Source of the DNA: Leptospiraceae bacterium | Lineage (GTDB): Bacteria; Spirochaetota; Leptospiria; Leptospirales; Leptospiraceae | Assembly (NCBI GenBank): GCA_025360185.1 | Contig: JANYCR010000337.1 | Location: 1-35,696 of the forward strand | Length of the DNA stretch: 35,696 nucleotides | Direction of reading: 5' to 3' | Shown: piece by piece, positions 7,525 through 18,068 of the stretch | Layout: the number at the start of each line of letters is the position of its first letter | Numbering within the stretch: position 1 is the first letter of the stretch | Notes under the pieces: generated by a model | What the model saw: only the letters and a program-made list of their open reading frames with translations | The model's database searches: none | Told to the model about the DNA's origin: nothing | Position numbers and translations under genes: made by a program

Positions 7525-9519
7525 CTAAAGAATTTTCAATGCAATTACTGTTCTATCATCTTCCTGAGAAACATTAACTGAAAAATCATCGAGTTCTTCT
7601 AATAGTTTAAGACAAATAATTTCCATTGATTCTGATTGGTATTTTTGAATTGAATCTTTTATATTATTAAATTCAAAGAAAACTCCGGACTCATTTCGCT
7701 GCTCAAAAATACCATCTGTTACATAAAGAAGAATATCACCCTTCCTTAATTCTGTCTTGAACAGATTATAACGAGTATCCGCCCATATTCCAAAAGCCTT
7801 TCCGCCTGAAGGAAGAGCAGTGAAATTATTATCTCGTAAAAGGAGAGGAGGTTCATGACCTGCATTCACAGTGTACGCATAATAGTGATTACCTTCTTTC
7901 TTAATAAAAGCACAACCCGCCGTAATAAAAAAGCCAGGAGTGTTTCCTTTATTAGCTCCAATCAAATGATATAACTGAGAATTAAAATCCGTAGCAAGTT
8001 CATCCAATGATTCACAGAGACCCTGCATTTGATCAAGAAGAGATACAGATGCAGTCATTATCAAAGAACTACCAACACCCTTACCAGAAACATCACCAAT
8101 AAAAAGCCATAACTCGTCTTTTGATGATTCGTAAATTCTAAAAAAATCTCCACCCAGTTCTTTAGAAGGAAAACTAGTAGCATACACTTCATACCAGTCC
8201 GATCGACTATTAAAAGGCAACAAAAATATTCCTTGCACCTTTTGACCCATCTCTAGTTCTTTTTGCATACTTTTATTTTTGATTTCCAATTCTCTTTTCT
8301 GTCTTGCAAGTTCATAGGTTTGCTCATAAACTTTCTCTTGCAGATTCTTACTGTAATCCTCAAGGCTACGGTTTTTTTCAGCAAGATTTTCTGTCATTGC
8401 ATTAAAAGAAGCGGCGAGCCTTCCAATTTCATTTCTTGTTTGCGTAGTATAACGTAGATTTAATTCCCCAGCACTAATTCTCTCCGCCATATCGGTAAGA
8501 CCGACAATTGGCTTAGTAATTTTTCTTGAGTAAATTAAAAATACGAAGAATGCAATCAATACAATTAAAATAGTAGAGCCTATCGTAACTGTGCGGATAA
8601 TTAATAGTGGCTGCATCATTTTCTCGTAAGGAACTGCGTAAACTACAATGATTGACTCATGCATAGACAAACGTTCGTACCCGAAAAAAGTTAACTCCCC
8701 TTTAGTATCGTTAGCAATAACGATTTCAGGTTTATCTTTCAAATTTTCAATATGCTTTTTCATTTCCGGAGAAATTACACCATCAGCAGAGTTTCCAATT
8801 TCGGAAAAGTCCATGCTAATTTTAATTGTCATTGACTCTTTTGCGACTAACCACGTTCTTCCGCCATCATCGTCGTTAGAAAAAAATGAATCAACAAAGT
8901 CAGTCAATCGAACGCCTACCCCGGCAACGCCAATCCTATTTTGATTATCCTTTATAATTGTATTTATATAGGCGTAAGTATTTTTTTCATCCGATTTATT
9001 AATATTAACCTCATAGTCTTTTCCTGAATTCCAAAACCGGAAAAACCATGTATCCTCTGTGGAAGTTTCTAAAATTCTTTTCGTTTCAATTTTGATTTTT
9101 CCTGGTAGCATTTGATCTTTTTCATAAAAATAATATCCGTTCGTTGAAACGTTAGATGCAAAGATACGTGTATAATCCAAACGATTCGCGATATTTATCA
9201 TTTTAGTTTTAATTGAATTTTCTAATTTGGAATTTATTTCCCTCGACCTAAACCACTCAATTAATTCTGGGTCGGATGAAAAAATCTCGGAAACTTTTAG
9301 TGCTTTATCCAATTCACTTTCAATCTTTACTGCTTTAAGCCCCAAAAGAATCGGTAAGTCTTTGTGCTTCAATTTCTCTTCAATTACATTCTTTGCACGT
9401 TGATAGCTCAGAAGCCCCACAAGTGCTCCTGTAAAGGCGATGGACACAGCCGATAAGGTCAAAAACTGAACATTGATAGACTTCCGAAAAAGATTAATTG
9501 GATTCATACGAAGAGGCAT
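7525..9519 (-). CDS. Membrane sensor with HAMP and SpoIIE-type PP2C phosphatase domain
   Basis: A 664-residue signalling protein. The order is: membrane segment at about 17-38, an extracytoplasmic sensor region of about 265 residues (probably Cache-like), a second membrane segment at about 306-330, a HAMP domain at about 330-385 (KITKPIVGLTDMAERIS), a coiled coil, then a SpoIIE/RsbU-type PP2C Ser/Thr phosphatase from about 440 to the end. The phosphatase motifs GGDFF, GDVSGKGVGSSL, NAGHEPPLLL and LLYVTDGIFEQRN are present with their metal-binding Asp residues. Such enzymes dephosphorylate STAS proteins in partner-switching control of sigma factors. A STAS gene lies about 4 kb away at 3048-3455. 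Start at 9519 or 9507; neither has a clear Shine-Dalgarno. Confidence 0.92.
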   Translation of the reverse strand: MPLRMNPINLFRKSINVQFLTLSAVSIAFTGALVGLLSYQRAKNVIEEKLKHKDLPILLGLKAVKIESELDKALKVSEIFSSDPELIEWFRSREINSKLENSIKTKMINIANRLDYTRIFASNVSTNGYYFYEKDQMLPGKIKIETKRILETSTEDTWFFRFWNSGKDYEVNINKSDEKNTYAYINTIIKDNQNRIGVAGVGVRLTDFVDSFFSNDDDGGRTWLVAKESMTIKISMDFSEIGNSADGVISPEMKKHIENLKDKPEIVIANDTKGELTFFGYERLSMHESIIVVYAVPYEKMMQPLLIIRTVTIGSTILIVLIAFFVFLIYSRKITKPIVGLTDMAERISAGELNLRYTTQTRNEIGRLAASFNAMTENLAEKNRSLEDYSKNLQEKVYEQTYELARQKRELEIKNKSMQKELEMGQKVQGIFLLPFNSRSDWYEVYATSFPSKELGGDFFRIYESSKDELWLFIGDVSGKGVGSSLIMTASVSLLDQMQGLCESLDELATDFNSQLYHLIGANKGNTPGFFITAGCAFIKKEGNHYYAYTVNAGHEPPLLLRDNNFTALPSGGKAFGIWADTRYNLFKTELRKGDILLYVTDGIFEQRNESGVFFEFNNIKDSIQKYQSESMEIICLKLLEELDDFSVNVSQEDDRTVIALKIL

Positions 9520-9681
9520 TTTGAACTATGCTTGAATAAATTGCAAGATTATTCTAAACGTTCAAAATAAAACAAGCAAAGTCCTATCTTTATTTCGCTT
9601 ACAATGAATCGCTACAATCAGATTAGATTTTTATTTCTTTGCTTCACTTGACTTTTTACTAGAGAGACTGAAACTAAGTTT

Positions 9682-10233
9682 ATGGAAGATTTTTCGTTAA
9701 ACGATAGTGGGGAATTATTCATTCGATGGAACGTTAGTTCAAGTTATGCAAAGTTACAATTCAATGAATTAATTGCATCTTTGATTCATGAGTTTAAGCA
9801 TACCGGCGGGGTATATGAGGCGTTTGTGCAAAATGACGGCAAATTAATTGGTAACGAGAAAATTGTAATCATTCGCAATATGCGCGATATAATTCAAATT
9901 TCAGTTACTCTAAGAAATTTTCTCGAAACTAAATATGTAAAAAAACCAATTCCCTCTGAAAAACTTACTCTCAAATTTATAGACGAGTATTCGTTTCAAC
10001 TCTCCTATAAATATTCAAAGGAAGAAATTCAAAACATTAAGTCGGTAAAGTTTTGGTATGAAAATTATTTCAAAATTGAAATTTTAAATTTTACAGAAGA
10101 ATTAAAAAAAGCTCTGGAAGATAAAGTTATCACCGAAGAAGAAGCATCAGGACTCATTAACATTTTAGACCAAATGATTCTAGGAGCCGCGATCCTGTAT
10201 GAGAAACTATCTCATGAAAATTTAACGAATTAA
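9682..10233 (+). CDS. Hypothetical protein, cytoplasmic
   Basis: A 183-residue protein that I do not recognise. It has no signal peptide or membrane segment. The N-terminal half looks mixed alpha/beta (RWNVSSSYAKLQFNELIASL, then strands near VVIIRNMRDIIQISV-like residues 70-90). The C-terminal third is helical and acidic, with a hydrophobic last helix (SGLINILDQMILGAAILYEKL). It is divergent from the phosphatase gene across 162 bp and followed by the OmpA-family gene after 85 bp. The frame is clean and codon use resembles its neighbours, so it is probably a real gene. Confidence 0.7.
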   Translation: MEDFSLNDSGELFIRWNVSSSYAKLQFNELIASLIHEFKHTGGVYEAFVQNDGKLIGNEKIVIIRNMRDIIQISVTLRNFLETKYVKKPIPSEKLTLKFIDEYSFQLSYKYSKEEIQNIKSVKFWYENYFKIEILNFTEELKKALEDKVITEEEASGLINILDQMILGAAILYEKLSHENLTN

Positions 10234-10302
10234 TTTATTGACTTGTTAATCTATTTTTTTCCTTTCCGATACATGAATTAATCTCAACTTAATAACTATC
10301 AC

Positions 10303-10308
10303 AAGGAG
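10303..10308 (+). promoter_or_regulatory. Strong Shine-Dalgarno of the OmpA/PD40 gene
   Basis: AAGGAG ends ten bases before the ATG at 10319. It is among the best ribosome-binding sites in the window and fits an abundant envelope protein. Confidence 0.6.
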
Positions 10309-10318
10309 ATTTTAATTT

Positions 10319-11716
10319 ATGTCTTGTAAGAAACTTTCGATTGTCTTTATAATTATTTTTTCTTTTAGTTTATTTGCCATACCCGAAGTAAAAGTAATTC
10401 CAATTCCTGGAAACATTAATACGGATATGCAAGAGTTTGCCCCATCGTTAACAGCCGATGGCAAGACGATGTATTTTTATTCCAAGAGAAATAATTCCAA
10501 ATATACTGATCTTTATAAATCAACACTTGTAAATGGGAAATGGACAAATCCTGTCGAATTACGCGCGTTAAACTCTCCGTATGACGACCAAAGTCCGTTC
10601 GTTTCCGACGATGAAAAATTTATAGTATTCTCTTCCAACCGAGATGGCTCTATCGAATTTAGATTAACAAACGGCAAATTAGGAGTATCCAGAGATTTAT
10701 ACTACGCAGAGCAGATTGGCGGCAAATGGGCAAAAGCCTCTAGCCTCTCTGATAAAATCAATACAGAAGAAATGGAAGAAAATCCTTTTTTACACGAGAA
10801 TGATTTTTACTTTACGCGATATCCATTTGGAAATCCTGCGGAGGCAAAAATTTGGAGAGCAAAAATAATCGGGAACCAACTTCAGGAGCCAGAGGAACTT
10901 CCATCTCCCATTAACATGGAGGGAACTTCTAATATTGCTGCAGTAATCTCTAAAGACGGCAAATACATATACTTCGCATCCAACCGACCAGGTGGTTATG
11001 GAGGCTATGACATCTATCGTTCCAAGATTGAAAAAGATGGAAGTTATTCTGAACCGGAGAACCTAGGATCGGAGATAAATACGAAAGGCGATGAAGCTTA
11101 TATGATAATTGATAAAGCAAATAACGCATTTTATTTTTGTAGGAAAAATATAAATGAGAATTACGATATATATACCGCTCTTATTTTAAAAGATGATGAT
11201 GAATCCAAAGTAGCAATCAAAGAAAGCCCAGTAAGGGATAAACCGATCGAAGAGGCTAAAGTAAATCAGCCTCAAAAAGACATTGAAATTCCAAATGTAG
11301 TTGAACTTCCCAAAAAAGAAATTCCGAAGAAAGATATCGTAACTAAAGACGAAATAACACAAACTCTAAAAGATAAAAAGAAACTAACTCTTAATAGTGT
11401 TCATTTCGACACAAATTCTAGCGAATTACTTTCTGATTCATTTCCTGTCTTAAATCAAATTGCAGATTTCCTCCGTGACAATCCAGAAAGTAAAATCAGA
11501 ATCACAGGTCACACAGATCTAACAGGTGATGTTTCGCTTAACAAGATATTATCCCTTGAGCGAGCTGAATCAGTTAGAGCTTATTTACACTCAAAAGGCA
11601 TTGATAGGAAGAGAATGAATGCAGATGGAAAAGGATCAACTCAACCAGTAATTAATAATCTAGATCCAGAATCAAGCCGTCTAAATCGACGCACTGAGTT
11701 TCAAGTCATTGATTAG
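10319..11716 (+). CDS. OmpA-family protein with N-terminal PD40 beta-propeller repeats
   Basis: A 465-residue envelope protein. A signal peptide occupies about residues 1-20. Residues 30-290 carry PD40/WD40-like repeats of the TolB type, recognisable as SLTADGKTMYFYSKR, FVSDDEKFIVFSSNRDG and VISKDGKYIYFASNRPGG. A charged Lys/Pro-rich linker (about 290-355) leads to an OmpA C-terminal domain at about 358-465. That domain has the peptidoglycan-binding features TGHTDLTGD, LSLERAESVRAYL and LNRRTEFQV. It should therefore anchor to peptidoglycan and display a propeller in the periplasm. It may be monocistronic. Confidence 0.92.
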   Translation: MSCKKLSIVFIIIFSFSLFAIPEVKVIPIPGNINTDMQEFAPSLTADGKTMYFYSKRNNSKYTDLYKSTLVNGKWTNPVELRALNSPYDDQSPFVSDDEKFIVFSSNRDGSIEFRLTNGKLGVSRDLYYAEQIGGKWAKASSLSDKINTEEMEENPFLHENDFYFTRYPFGNPAEAKIWRAKIIGNQLQEPEELPSPINMEGTSNIAAVISKDGKYIYFASNRPGGYGGYDIYRSKIEKDGSYSEPENLGSEINTKGDEAYMIIDKANNAFYFCRKNINENYDIYTALILKDDDESKVAIKESPVRDKPIEEAKVNQPQKDIEIPNVVELPKKEIPKKDIVTKDEITQTLKDKKKLTLNSVHFDTNSSELLSDSFPVLNQIADFLRDNPESKIRITGHTDLTGDVSLNKILSLERAESVRAYLHSKGIDRKRMNADGKGSTQPVINNLDPESSRLNRRTEFQVID

Positions 11717-11780
11717 AAATTATTTACTTTTGAATATTTGAGATAAGAATAAAATAAACCCTTCTTTGGATGATTTTGGT

Positions 11781-12206
11781 TTAAAGTTTTTTAAATTTCA
11801 ATTCTAGAGTCGCACCCACAAATACTTTCGCTGACTCTTCATCATCCAAACGCGCAAAATCGCAAGTAATCACATTTTCATTTACAATCACAGTAAGTCT
11901 TTTCCTGAAATAATCAATTACTTCCTCTTCAGGCATTCCATTTTGTAGAACACCTAAACTAGTATACATAGGAAATATCATTTTAATTTGTTTATCTTTT
12001 CCATGATTGAAGAATGTGTAACTGATTTTCATTTCATATTTATCATACAATAGAAAAATACGAATATGCTCATCTTTCATCTGAATTTGATTTTCTTGTG
12101 TAGGAATCGGCTTCGAATCAGCCATATTAAAATATGGCATCCAATTAGCGAAAATGCTAGTTTGAAAAAGAAAAAATATAAACAAGATAAGAAAACGTTT
12201 CTTCAT
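11781..12206 (-). CDS. Small secreted protein, possibly a shortened DUF4424-like protein
   Basis: A 141-residue protein with a signal peptide (about 1-20, ending IFA). The mature N-terminus (MADSKPIPTQENQIQMKDE, then strands in IRIFLLYDKYEMKISYTFFNHG and KMIFPMYTSLG) resembles the start of DUF4424 proteins, in which an exported domain begins with a conserved strand and a V/I-x-Y-x-F-x-N pattern followed by a FP motif. Those proteins are usually much longer. Here the frame stops after about 120 mature residues and there is no continuation in other frames before the OmpA gene, so it may be truncated. The family match is tentative. Confidence 0.55.
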   Translation of the reverse strand: MKKRFLILFIFFLFQTSIFANWMPYFNMADSKPIPTQENQIQMKDEHIRIFLLYDKYEMKISYTFFNHGKDKQIKMIFPMYTSLGVLQNGMPEEEVIDYFRKRLTVIVNENVITCDFARLDDEESAKVFVGATLELKFKKL

Positions 12207-12292
12207 TAGAAGTTATTTATTTAGAGCGTTTTCCAAAGCGAATTTCTTCTTCAACAAAAAGATTAATAGCTCCAAGGTTCTGGGACAGGTTC

Positions 12293-12856
12293 TTATAAAA
12301 ATTCTTTCAAATCTAAAAGAATTTCCGGTTGAAAAAGAGGATGAATGGTGTCCTCCGCAGTTAGGATTGTGGCTAACTGATATTTGTCGTTTGATGGGTT
12401 TTGAAACACTTCGAGAGTTTTATTTTGTAAATTAAAAATCCAGTATTCAGGAATTTTAGCAGAGGCATATATGTCTGCTTTATCTCTATCCAATGCGAGG
12501 GAAGAAAGGGAAATTTCAATTACTAAGTGCGCATAACTAGGGTGTGCCCCTGCATAAAAGTCCTCCCTAAAATCTACAATCGCCAAATCGGGCTCCGGCT
12601 CGGAATATTTTAGTGTCAATGGATTTTCACTAGAGATACTATGTTTAGAAGAAATAGATTTTTGAAAAAATTGAATGAGCTTACGAACTAAAGCAGAATG
12701 AATAGGGGACTTAGGCATTTTTTTTATAATAACTCCTTCAATTAATTCAGCCTTTTCGGAGATTAGGTTCTTTTCGGCTAAGTAATGATACGCCTCAACG
12801 CTAATAGGAACAAAATTTTCTCGAAGGAATTCTTTTTGTAAAACACTCGAAGCCAT
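12293..12856 (-). CDS. Uma2-family protein (DUF820, PD-(D/E)XK nuclease fold)
   Basis: A 187-residue protein of the widespread Uma2 family. Characteristic pieces are the opening VSVEAYHYLAEKNLISEKAELIEG-type helix-strand (residues 18-42), PEPDLAIVD near 100 with the first catalytic Asp, and HLVIEISLSSLALDRDKADIYA followed by IPEYWI (about 120-150), which supplies the E-x-S and Lys positions of the nuclease core. The family fold is that of restriction endonucleases; its biological role is unclear and copies are often numerous and mobile. It lies 54 bp downstream of the ABC ATPase gene and may be read with that operon. Clear as a family call, uncertain as to function. Confidence 0.85.
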   Translation of the reverse strand: MASSVLQKEFLRENFVPISVEAYHYLAEKNLISEKAELIEGVIIKKMPKSPIHSALVRKLIQFFQKSISSKHSISSENPLTLKYSEPEPDLAIVDFREDFYAGAHPSYAHLVIEISLSSLALDRDKADIYASAKIPEYWIFNLQNKTLEVFQNPSNDKYQLATILTAEDTIHPLFQPEILLDLKEFL

Positions 12857-12910
12857 AACTTAGATTTGAATTATTTTGAGAATCTGTCAAGACTTTTCTG
12901 GTAATTCACT

Positions 12911-13858
12911 TTAACTAAAATGACAAGCCGAAGTATGTGTTTTAGAAAGAACTTTTATGGGCGGAGTTTCTCTTTTACAAATGTCTTGCGCAACAGGGCA
13001 ACGGGTATGGAAGTAACAACCGGCTGGCTTATTTAACACACCAGGAATTTCACCGGATAAAATGACTCTTTTCTTTTTGCGGTTTTCTAATTCGAAAGTG
13101 GAGGCAAATAAGGATCTTGTGTAAGGGTGAGAAGGCTTTTCTACGATTTCTTTTTTGCTTCCGACTTCGACAACTTTTCCCAAATACATAATGGCAATGT
13201 CATCAGAGATATGCGTGATGATATTTAGGTCGTGGGAAATAAAAAGTAGAGAAAGATTTTTGGCTTTCTTGTAGTCAGCAAGTAAGTTGATTACCTGTGC
13301 TTGGTTCGAGACATCGAGGGCAGAAACAATTTCATCGCATACAATAAATTCCGGATTTAAAATCAGCGCGCGGGCAATAGCGATTCGCTGTCTTTGTCCA
13401 CCAGAAAATTCATGCGGATAACGACTAAGTATGTCCGACTTGAGACTCATTTTTTCTAAAATGTCAACTGCTAGGTCTTGGGATTCTTTACGAGAAAATT
13501 TTTGATGAATAGTAAGTCCTTCAGTGATGATTTCAAAAATCGTAAGCCTTGGATTTAAAGATGAATAAGGATCCTGAAAAATAATTTGTAGTTTTTTTCG
13601 ATAAGGCAATAATTCTTTTTGTGAAAGTTTTGTTAAATCAACCCCATTGTATAGAATGCTTCCCGAATCAAAAGATTGTAAACGCAAAATTGTTCTGCCT
13701 AATGATGATTTACCACAGCCGGATTCTCCGACTAATCCAAGGGTATGATTATCTGGAATAGAAATCGACACATCTTCAACAGCTCGAATGATATTCTTTT
13801 TAAAAAACTCTTTAGAGCTTATGATATAACTAGAAGAAATATTCTTTACTTCGATCAT
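12911..13858 (-). CDS. Oligopeptide/dipeptide-type ABC transporter ATPase (OppF/DppF-like)
   Basis: ATP-hydrolysing subunit of a peptide-type ABC transporter, on the cytoplasmic face. It has Walker A GESGCGKSS near residue 40, the Q-loop in IFQDPYSSLNPRLT, ABC signature SGGQRQRIAIARAL, Walker B FIVCDEIVSALD, and the C-terminal oligopeptide-family motif with HTRCPVAQDICKRETPP. Walker B has CDEIVSALD instead of the usual DEPTSALD, a modest variation. The frame is open to an ATG at 13891, but the ATG at 13858 forms an ATGA overlap with the upstream ATPase gene, as at most other junctions of the operon, and is preferred (315 residues). It pairs with the ATPase encoded at 13855-14901. Confidence 0.93.
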   Translation of the reverse strand: MIEVKNISSSYIISSKEFFKKNIIRAVEDVSISIPDNHTLGLVGESGCGKSSLGRTILRLQSFDSGSILYNGVDLTKLSQKELLPYRKKLQIIFQDPYSSLNPRLTIFEIITEGLTIHQKFSRKESQDLAVDILEKMSLKSDILSRYPHEFSGGQRQRIAIARALILNPEFIVCDEIVSALDVSNQAQVINLLADYKKAKNLSLLFISHDLNIITHISDDIAIMYLGKVVEVGSKKEIVEKPSHPYTRSLFASTFELENRKKKRVILSGEIPGVLNKPAGCYFHTRCPVAQDICKRETPPIKVLSKTHTSACHFS

Positions 13859-14897
13859 TTTTTCTTCTCTCTTAAAAAACAAGCAGAGCACCTATTCTTG
13901 ATTAGCTCATAAAGTGGGGGTTTTTCGATTTTACATCTCTCCATTACTTCTGGGCATCGGCTGGAGAAATGACAACCTACTGGATAATCAGCAGGTGAGG
14001 GGACAATTCCATCAATTACTGCCAATCTTTGATGGGATTTAACTCCACTTGGAATAGAGCGCAGCAATGCCTCTGTATAGGGATGCGTTGGTCTATCTAT
14101 CAATGCATCAGTTTCTCCAATCTCAACTATTTGACCGGCATACATTACCGCGATTCGATTTGCTAGAGATGCGACAAGCGAAATATCATGCGAAATAAAC
14201 AAGATAGACATTTGATTTTCTTCTTTAATCTTAAGTAGTAAATCTACAAGTTGAGATTGAATCGTTACATCAAGCGCACTTGTCGGTTCATCAGCAATTA
14301 AAAGTTTTGGATCACACATGAGAGCAGAAGCAATACAGATTCGTTGCAACATCCCTCCACTCATTTGACCAGGATAGGAATTAAGGCGTTCGTCTAATTC
14401 AGTAAGACCTACTTTATTTAGCAGATACTTTGCCTTATCCACTGCTTCTCTTTCATTTTCGGAAATGTGAATTCGGTACGACTCAATGATTTGATCTTTT
14501 ATCTTCTTCAAGGGGTTGAGGGAAGTAAATGGATCTTGAAAAATATACGCGATTTCTTTTCCGCGAATGCCTCGTAGTTTTTCATCATCGACATGTAGTA
14601 TATTGGTTCCGTTAAAAATAATAGATCCAGTCGTATATTCAAAATGTTTTACTGGTAAAAGTTTTGTAATAGAAAGGGCTGTTAGAGATTTACCGCTACC
14701 CGATTCGCCAACTAGAGCAAGAATTTCTCCTTCTTTCATAGAAAAAGAAATATTTTGCAATACCGGCAAAACAGGCTTAGCCTGAATCGTTACAGATAGG
14801 TTTTGAATAGATAAAATTTCAGGCTTTATAATTTCAACTTTTACTTTCGTGGGCTTTGTTTTTGGCGCCTTGGCTTTAGATATTGGGTTTATTTTTT

Positions 14898-14901
<4 letters not shown>
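13855..14901 (-). CDS. Oligopeptide/dipeptide-type ABC transporter ATPase (OppD/DppD-like)
   Basis: First of two ATPase subunits of the Yej-like transporter, 348 residues. A 25-residue Lys/Pro-rich N-terminal extension precedes the domain. Walker [15 protein letters not shown]-loop [12 protein letters not shown], signature [14 protein letters not shown], Walker [13 protein letters not shown] and the C-terminal [14 protein letters not shown] motif of peptide transporters are intact. In E. coli the YejF subunit is one polypeptide carrying both ATPase halves; here the two halves are separate genes. The start overlaps the permease stop by four bases (ATGA) and the stop overlaps the next ATPase start in the same way, which indicates translational coupling. 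Confidence 0.93.
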
Positions 14902-15937
<1,036 letters not shown>

Positions 15938-15941
<4 letters not shown>

Positions 15942-16948
15942 TCGAACTTTATCCTTGGATCAATTAATACGTAACAAAAATCAGAAAGGATATTTCCAGC
16001 GAGGGAAAGAATGCTTTGGACTAAAAGTAATCCCATCATCAAATCAGTATCTCTTTCTCTCACAGCATTGAAACTTAGTAAGCCCATTCCATCGATACTA
16101 AAAACTAATTCGATGATGAGTGAGCCAGCAAACAGCAAACCAAGATTACTACCAAAGCCTGTTGCAATTGGAATTAAAGAATTTCTAAATGCATGTTTAA
16201 AAACTGCATCTCTAAAGGTCATACCTTTTGCAACTGCGGTTCTTAAATAGTCTTTGCTAATTTCTTCTAGAAGAGAGTTTTTCATAAGAATAGTTTGCAC
16301 GGCAAAGGAATGGAAAATATAACAAAGAACAGGCAGAAACATATGGTGGAGTCTATCTAGTATTTGCCCCCAAGTGTCATATGATTCGTAGTTATCGGAG
16401 ACTTCATGCCCAAGTGGAAAAATCGAAAAGAATTCTCCTGAAGCAAGAAAGTATAAAAGTAAAAGTGCAAGCGCAAAAATAGGAATCGAGTAGGTGAAAA
16501 AAATAATAAAACTCGTAGCCATATCGAAAACTTCTCCGTGATGGAGAGCCTTGTAAATACCAAGCGGAATGCAAATAAGGTAAGAAATAAAAAATCCACT
16601 TAACCCGAATGTCAACGAAATTGGCATTTTCTCAAAGATTAAATCACTTACCTTTTTATAATTAATTCTTGATTCACCTAAATCAAATTGAACAATATTC
16701 TTAAGCCAATAAAGATAAGCAATTGGTGCGGGTTTATCCAAGTGTAGCCGCTCTTTTAGAAGTTGAATTTCTTCGGCAGAAATTTGTTTTTGACTTCCAC
16801 CACTTTCACTGGCAGTTCCCCGCCATTTCGCAAGCTCTGACTCAAAGGGACCTCCAGGCGCCATATGTGAAATAATAAATACAACGAAGGTAATTCCAAG
16901 CACAGTTGGAAATAAAAGTAAGAAGCGTTTGATAAAGTATTTTTTCAT
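15938..16948 (-). CDS. yejB: YejB-like ABC transporter permease
   Basis: Inner-membrane permease of 336 residues, partner of the YejE-like subunit. The N-terminal span ([18 protein letters not shown]) runs into HMAPGGPFE, the conserved start of the OppB/YejB periplasmic loop, and then [17 protein letters not shown]. The EAA-type loop is [20 protein letters not shown]. The C-terminus [17 protein letters not shown] matches the YejB end. Together with the next gene it should form the membrane channel. It overlaps the glycosyltransferase stop upstream by ATGA and the YejE start downstream in the same way. No YejA-type binding protein is in the operon. Confidence 0.88.
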
Positions 16949-18012
16949 AAATTAAAATGTTTTATTGCATAACCAATGATACTTGTATAATTCCCTTGTT
17001 GAAAACGACTCAGTCTATTTCGTTGGGTCTCAAGAATTTTCTCTCTAAAATCTTTATCGGAAAAAATTTTTAGAATGCATTCACAAATAGTTGGAAAGTC
17101 TTTTTCCTTAAAAAGAATGCCAGCACCATCAAGAGTATCTTTTACTGCACCGGCATCATATGCAAGAATCGGAACATCGTAGTACATAGATTCAAGAAGG
17201 GGGACACAAAAGCCCTCATGCTCACTCATACAAAGAAACAAATCAGCCTGTTGATAATATTCCGCTAAACTCTCGTCATCTATAAAGTCAGAGAACATAA
17301 CGTAACACTCCAAACCGAAAAAATGAATTAATGCATTGAGTTCTTCCTTGTATAATTCTAACTCACGAGAGCAATATCCGACAAGATGAATTTTAAAGTC
17401 TGATAAAAAATAATCTTTCAATACCTTTGCCAGTTTTATTATATCGTCTTGCTTTTTATTAGGAGCAATCCTACCTACAAAAATAATATTTTTACTTTGC
17501 GTTTTAGCTGGAGTTTCTTTTTTTTTTAATCTTCCAAAGTCATAGATAATCGGAAGAACTTGAACAGATGAAAATCCTAAGTCTAAAAGTTCTTGGCGAT
17601 TGAACTTGGAGTCCGCAAAATACAGTTGGAATTTTCCCTTTAGGTCTTTTAATTCTTCTCTACCCTTTCTTAAATAATGACTTAGCTTCAAATCATAAGG
17701 CTCAAAAAAATAACTTGGAGTAACGTTATGATAAATTAACGCTTTCGGGCAAGATATATTCAATAAGAATTCAAATATCGCTGAGTGAATAGAATGGTGA
17801 TAAATAATAAAATCCCCTTCTTTTCTTCTATAGGATTTGAATTTATTTGCGAGTCCTTTTGCATCTTTACCAATATTTTCAGAAAAGATTTCTCCCTGAA
17901 ATCCAATTTCTAGAAAATAAGATTTGAGAATTAACATTTCATTACTGATAGCATCTCCCGGGTTGAAGCCTGCGGAGAATTGCACAATTCTTTTTATTCT
18001 AATTGGAGTCAT
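16945..18012 (-). CDS. GT4-family glycosyltransferase (second of a pair)
   Basis: A 355-residue GT-B fold glycosyltransferase, predicted to move a sugar from a nucleotide donor to a surface glycan. The N-terminus has the [17 protein letters not shown] segment seen in polysaccharide GT4 enzymes. The C-terminal donor domain starts at [20 protein letters not shown] near residue 193 and carries the E-x7-E motif in [14 protein letters not shown] near 263-277. It is a clear paralogue of the next upstream gene (both have GRxAPNKK, SEHEGF and DAGILFxxKDFP/KNFP blocks). It is translationally coupled to yejB by a four-base overlap, an unusual partnership. 56 bp separate it from its paralogue, the only real gap in the operon. 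Confidence 0.9.
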   Translation of the reverse strand: MTPIRIKRIVQFSAGFNPGDAISNEMLILKSYFLEIGFQGEIFSENIGKDAKGLANKFKSYRRKEGDFIIYHHSIHSAIFEFLLNISCPKALIYHNVTPSYFFEPYDLKLSHYLRKGREELKDLKGKFQLYFADSKFNRQELLDLGFSSVQVLPIIYDFGRLKKKETPAKTQSKNIIFVGRIAPNKKQDDIIKLAKVLKDYFLSDFKIHLVGYCSRELELYKEELNALIHFFGLECYVMFSDFIDDESLAEYYQQADLFLCMSEHEGFCVPLLESMYYDVPILAYDAGAVKDTLDGAGILFKEKDFPTICECILKIFSDKDFREKILETQRNRLSRFQQGNYTSIIGYAIKHFNL

Positions 18013-18068
18013 CTTGCATGCTTAGATTCTAAACTAGGAATAAATTGTCATCCGCAAATTAGCAACAA

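Noticed and set aside
12217-12305. Open frame ending KNLSQNLGAINLFVEEEIR-like, minus strand, between the Uma2 gene and the small secreted protein
   Set aside because: It is only about 28 codons long, has no start codon and overlaps the Uma2 stop; it may be the eroded end of a lost gene, but nothing recognisable supports that.
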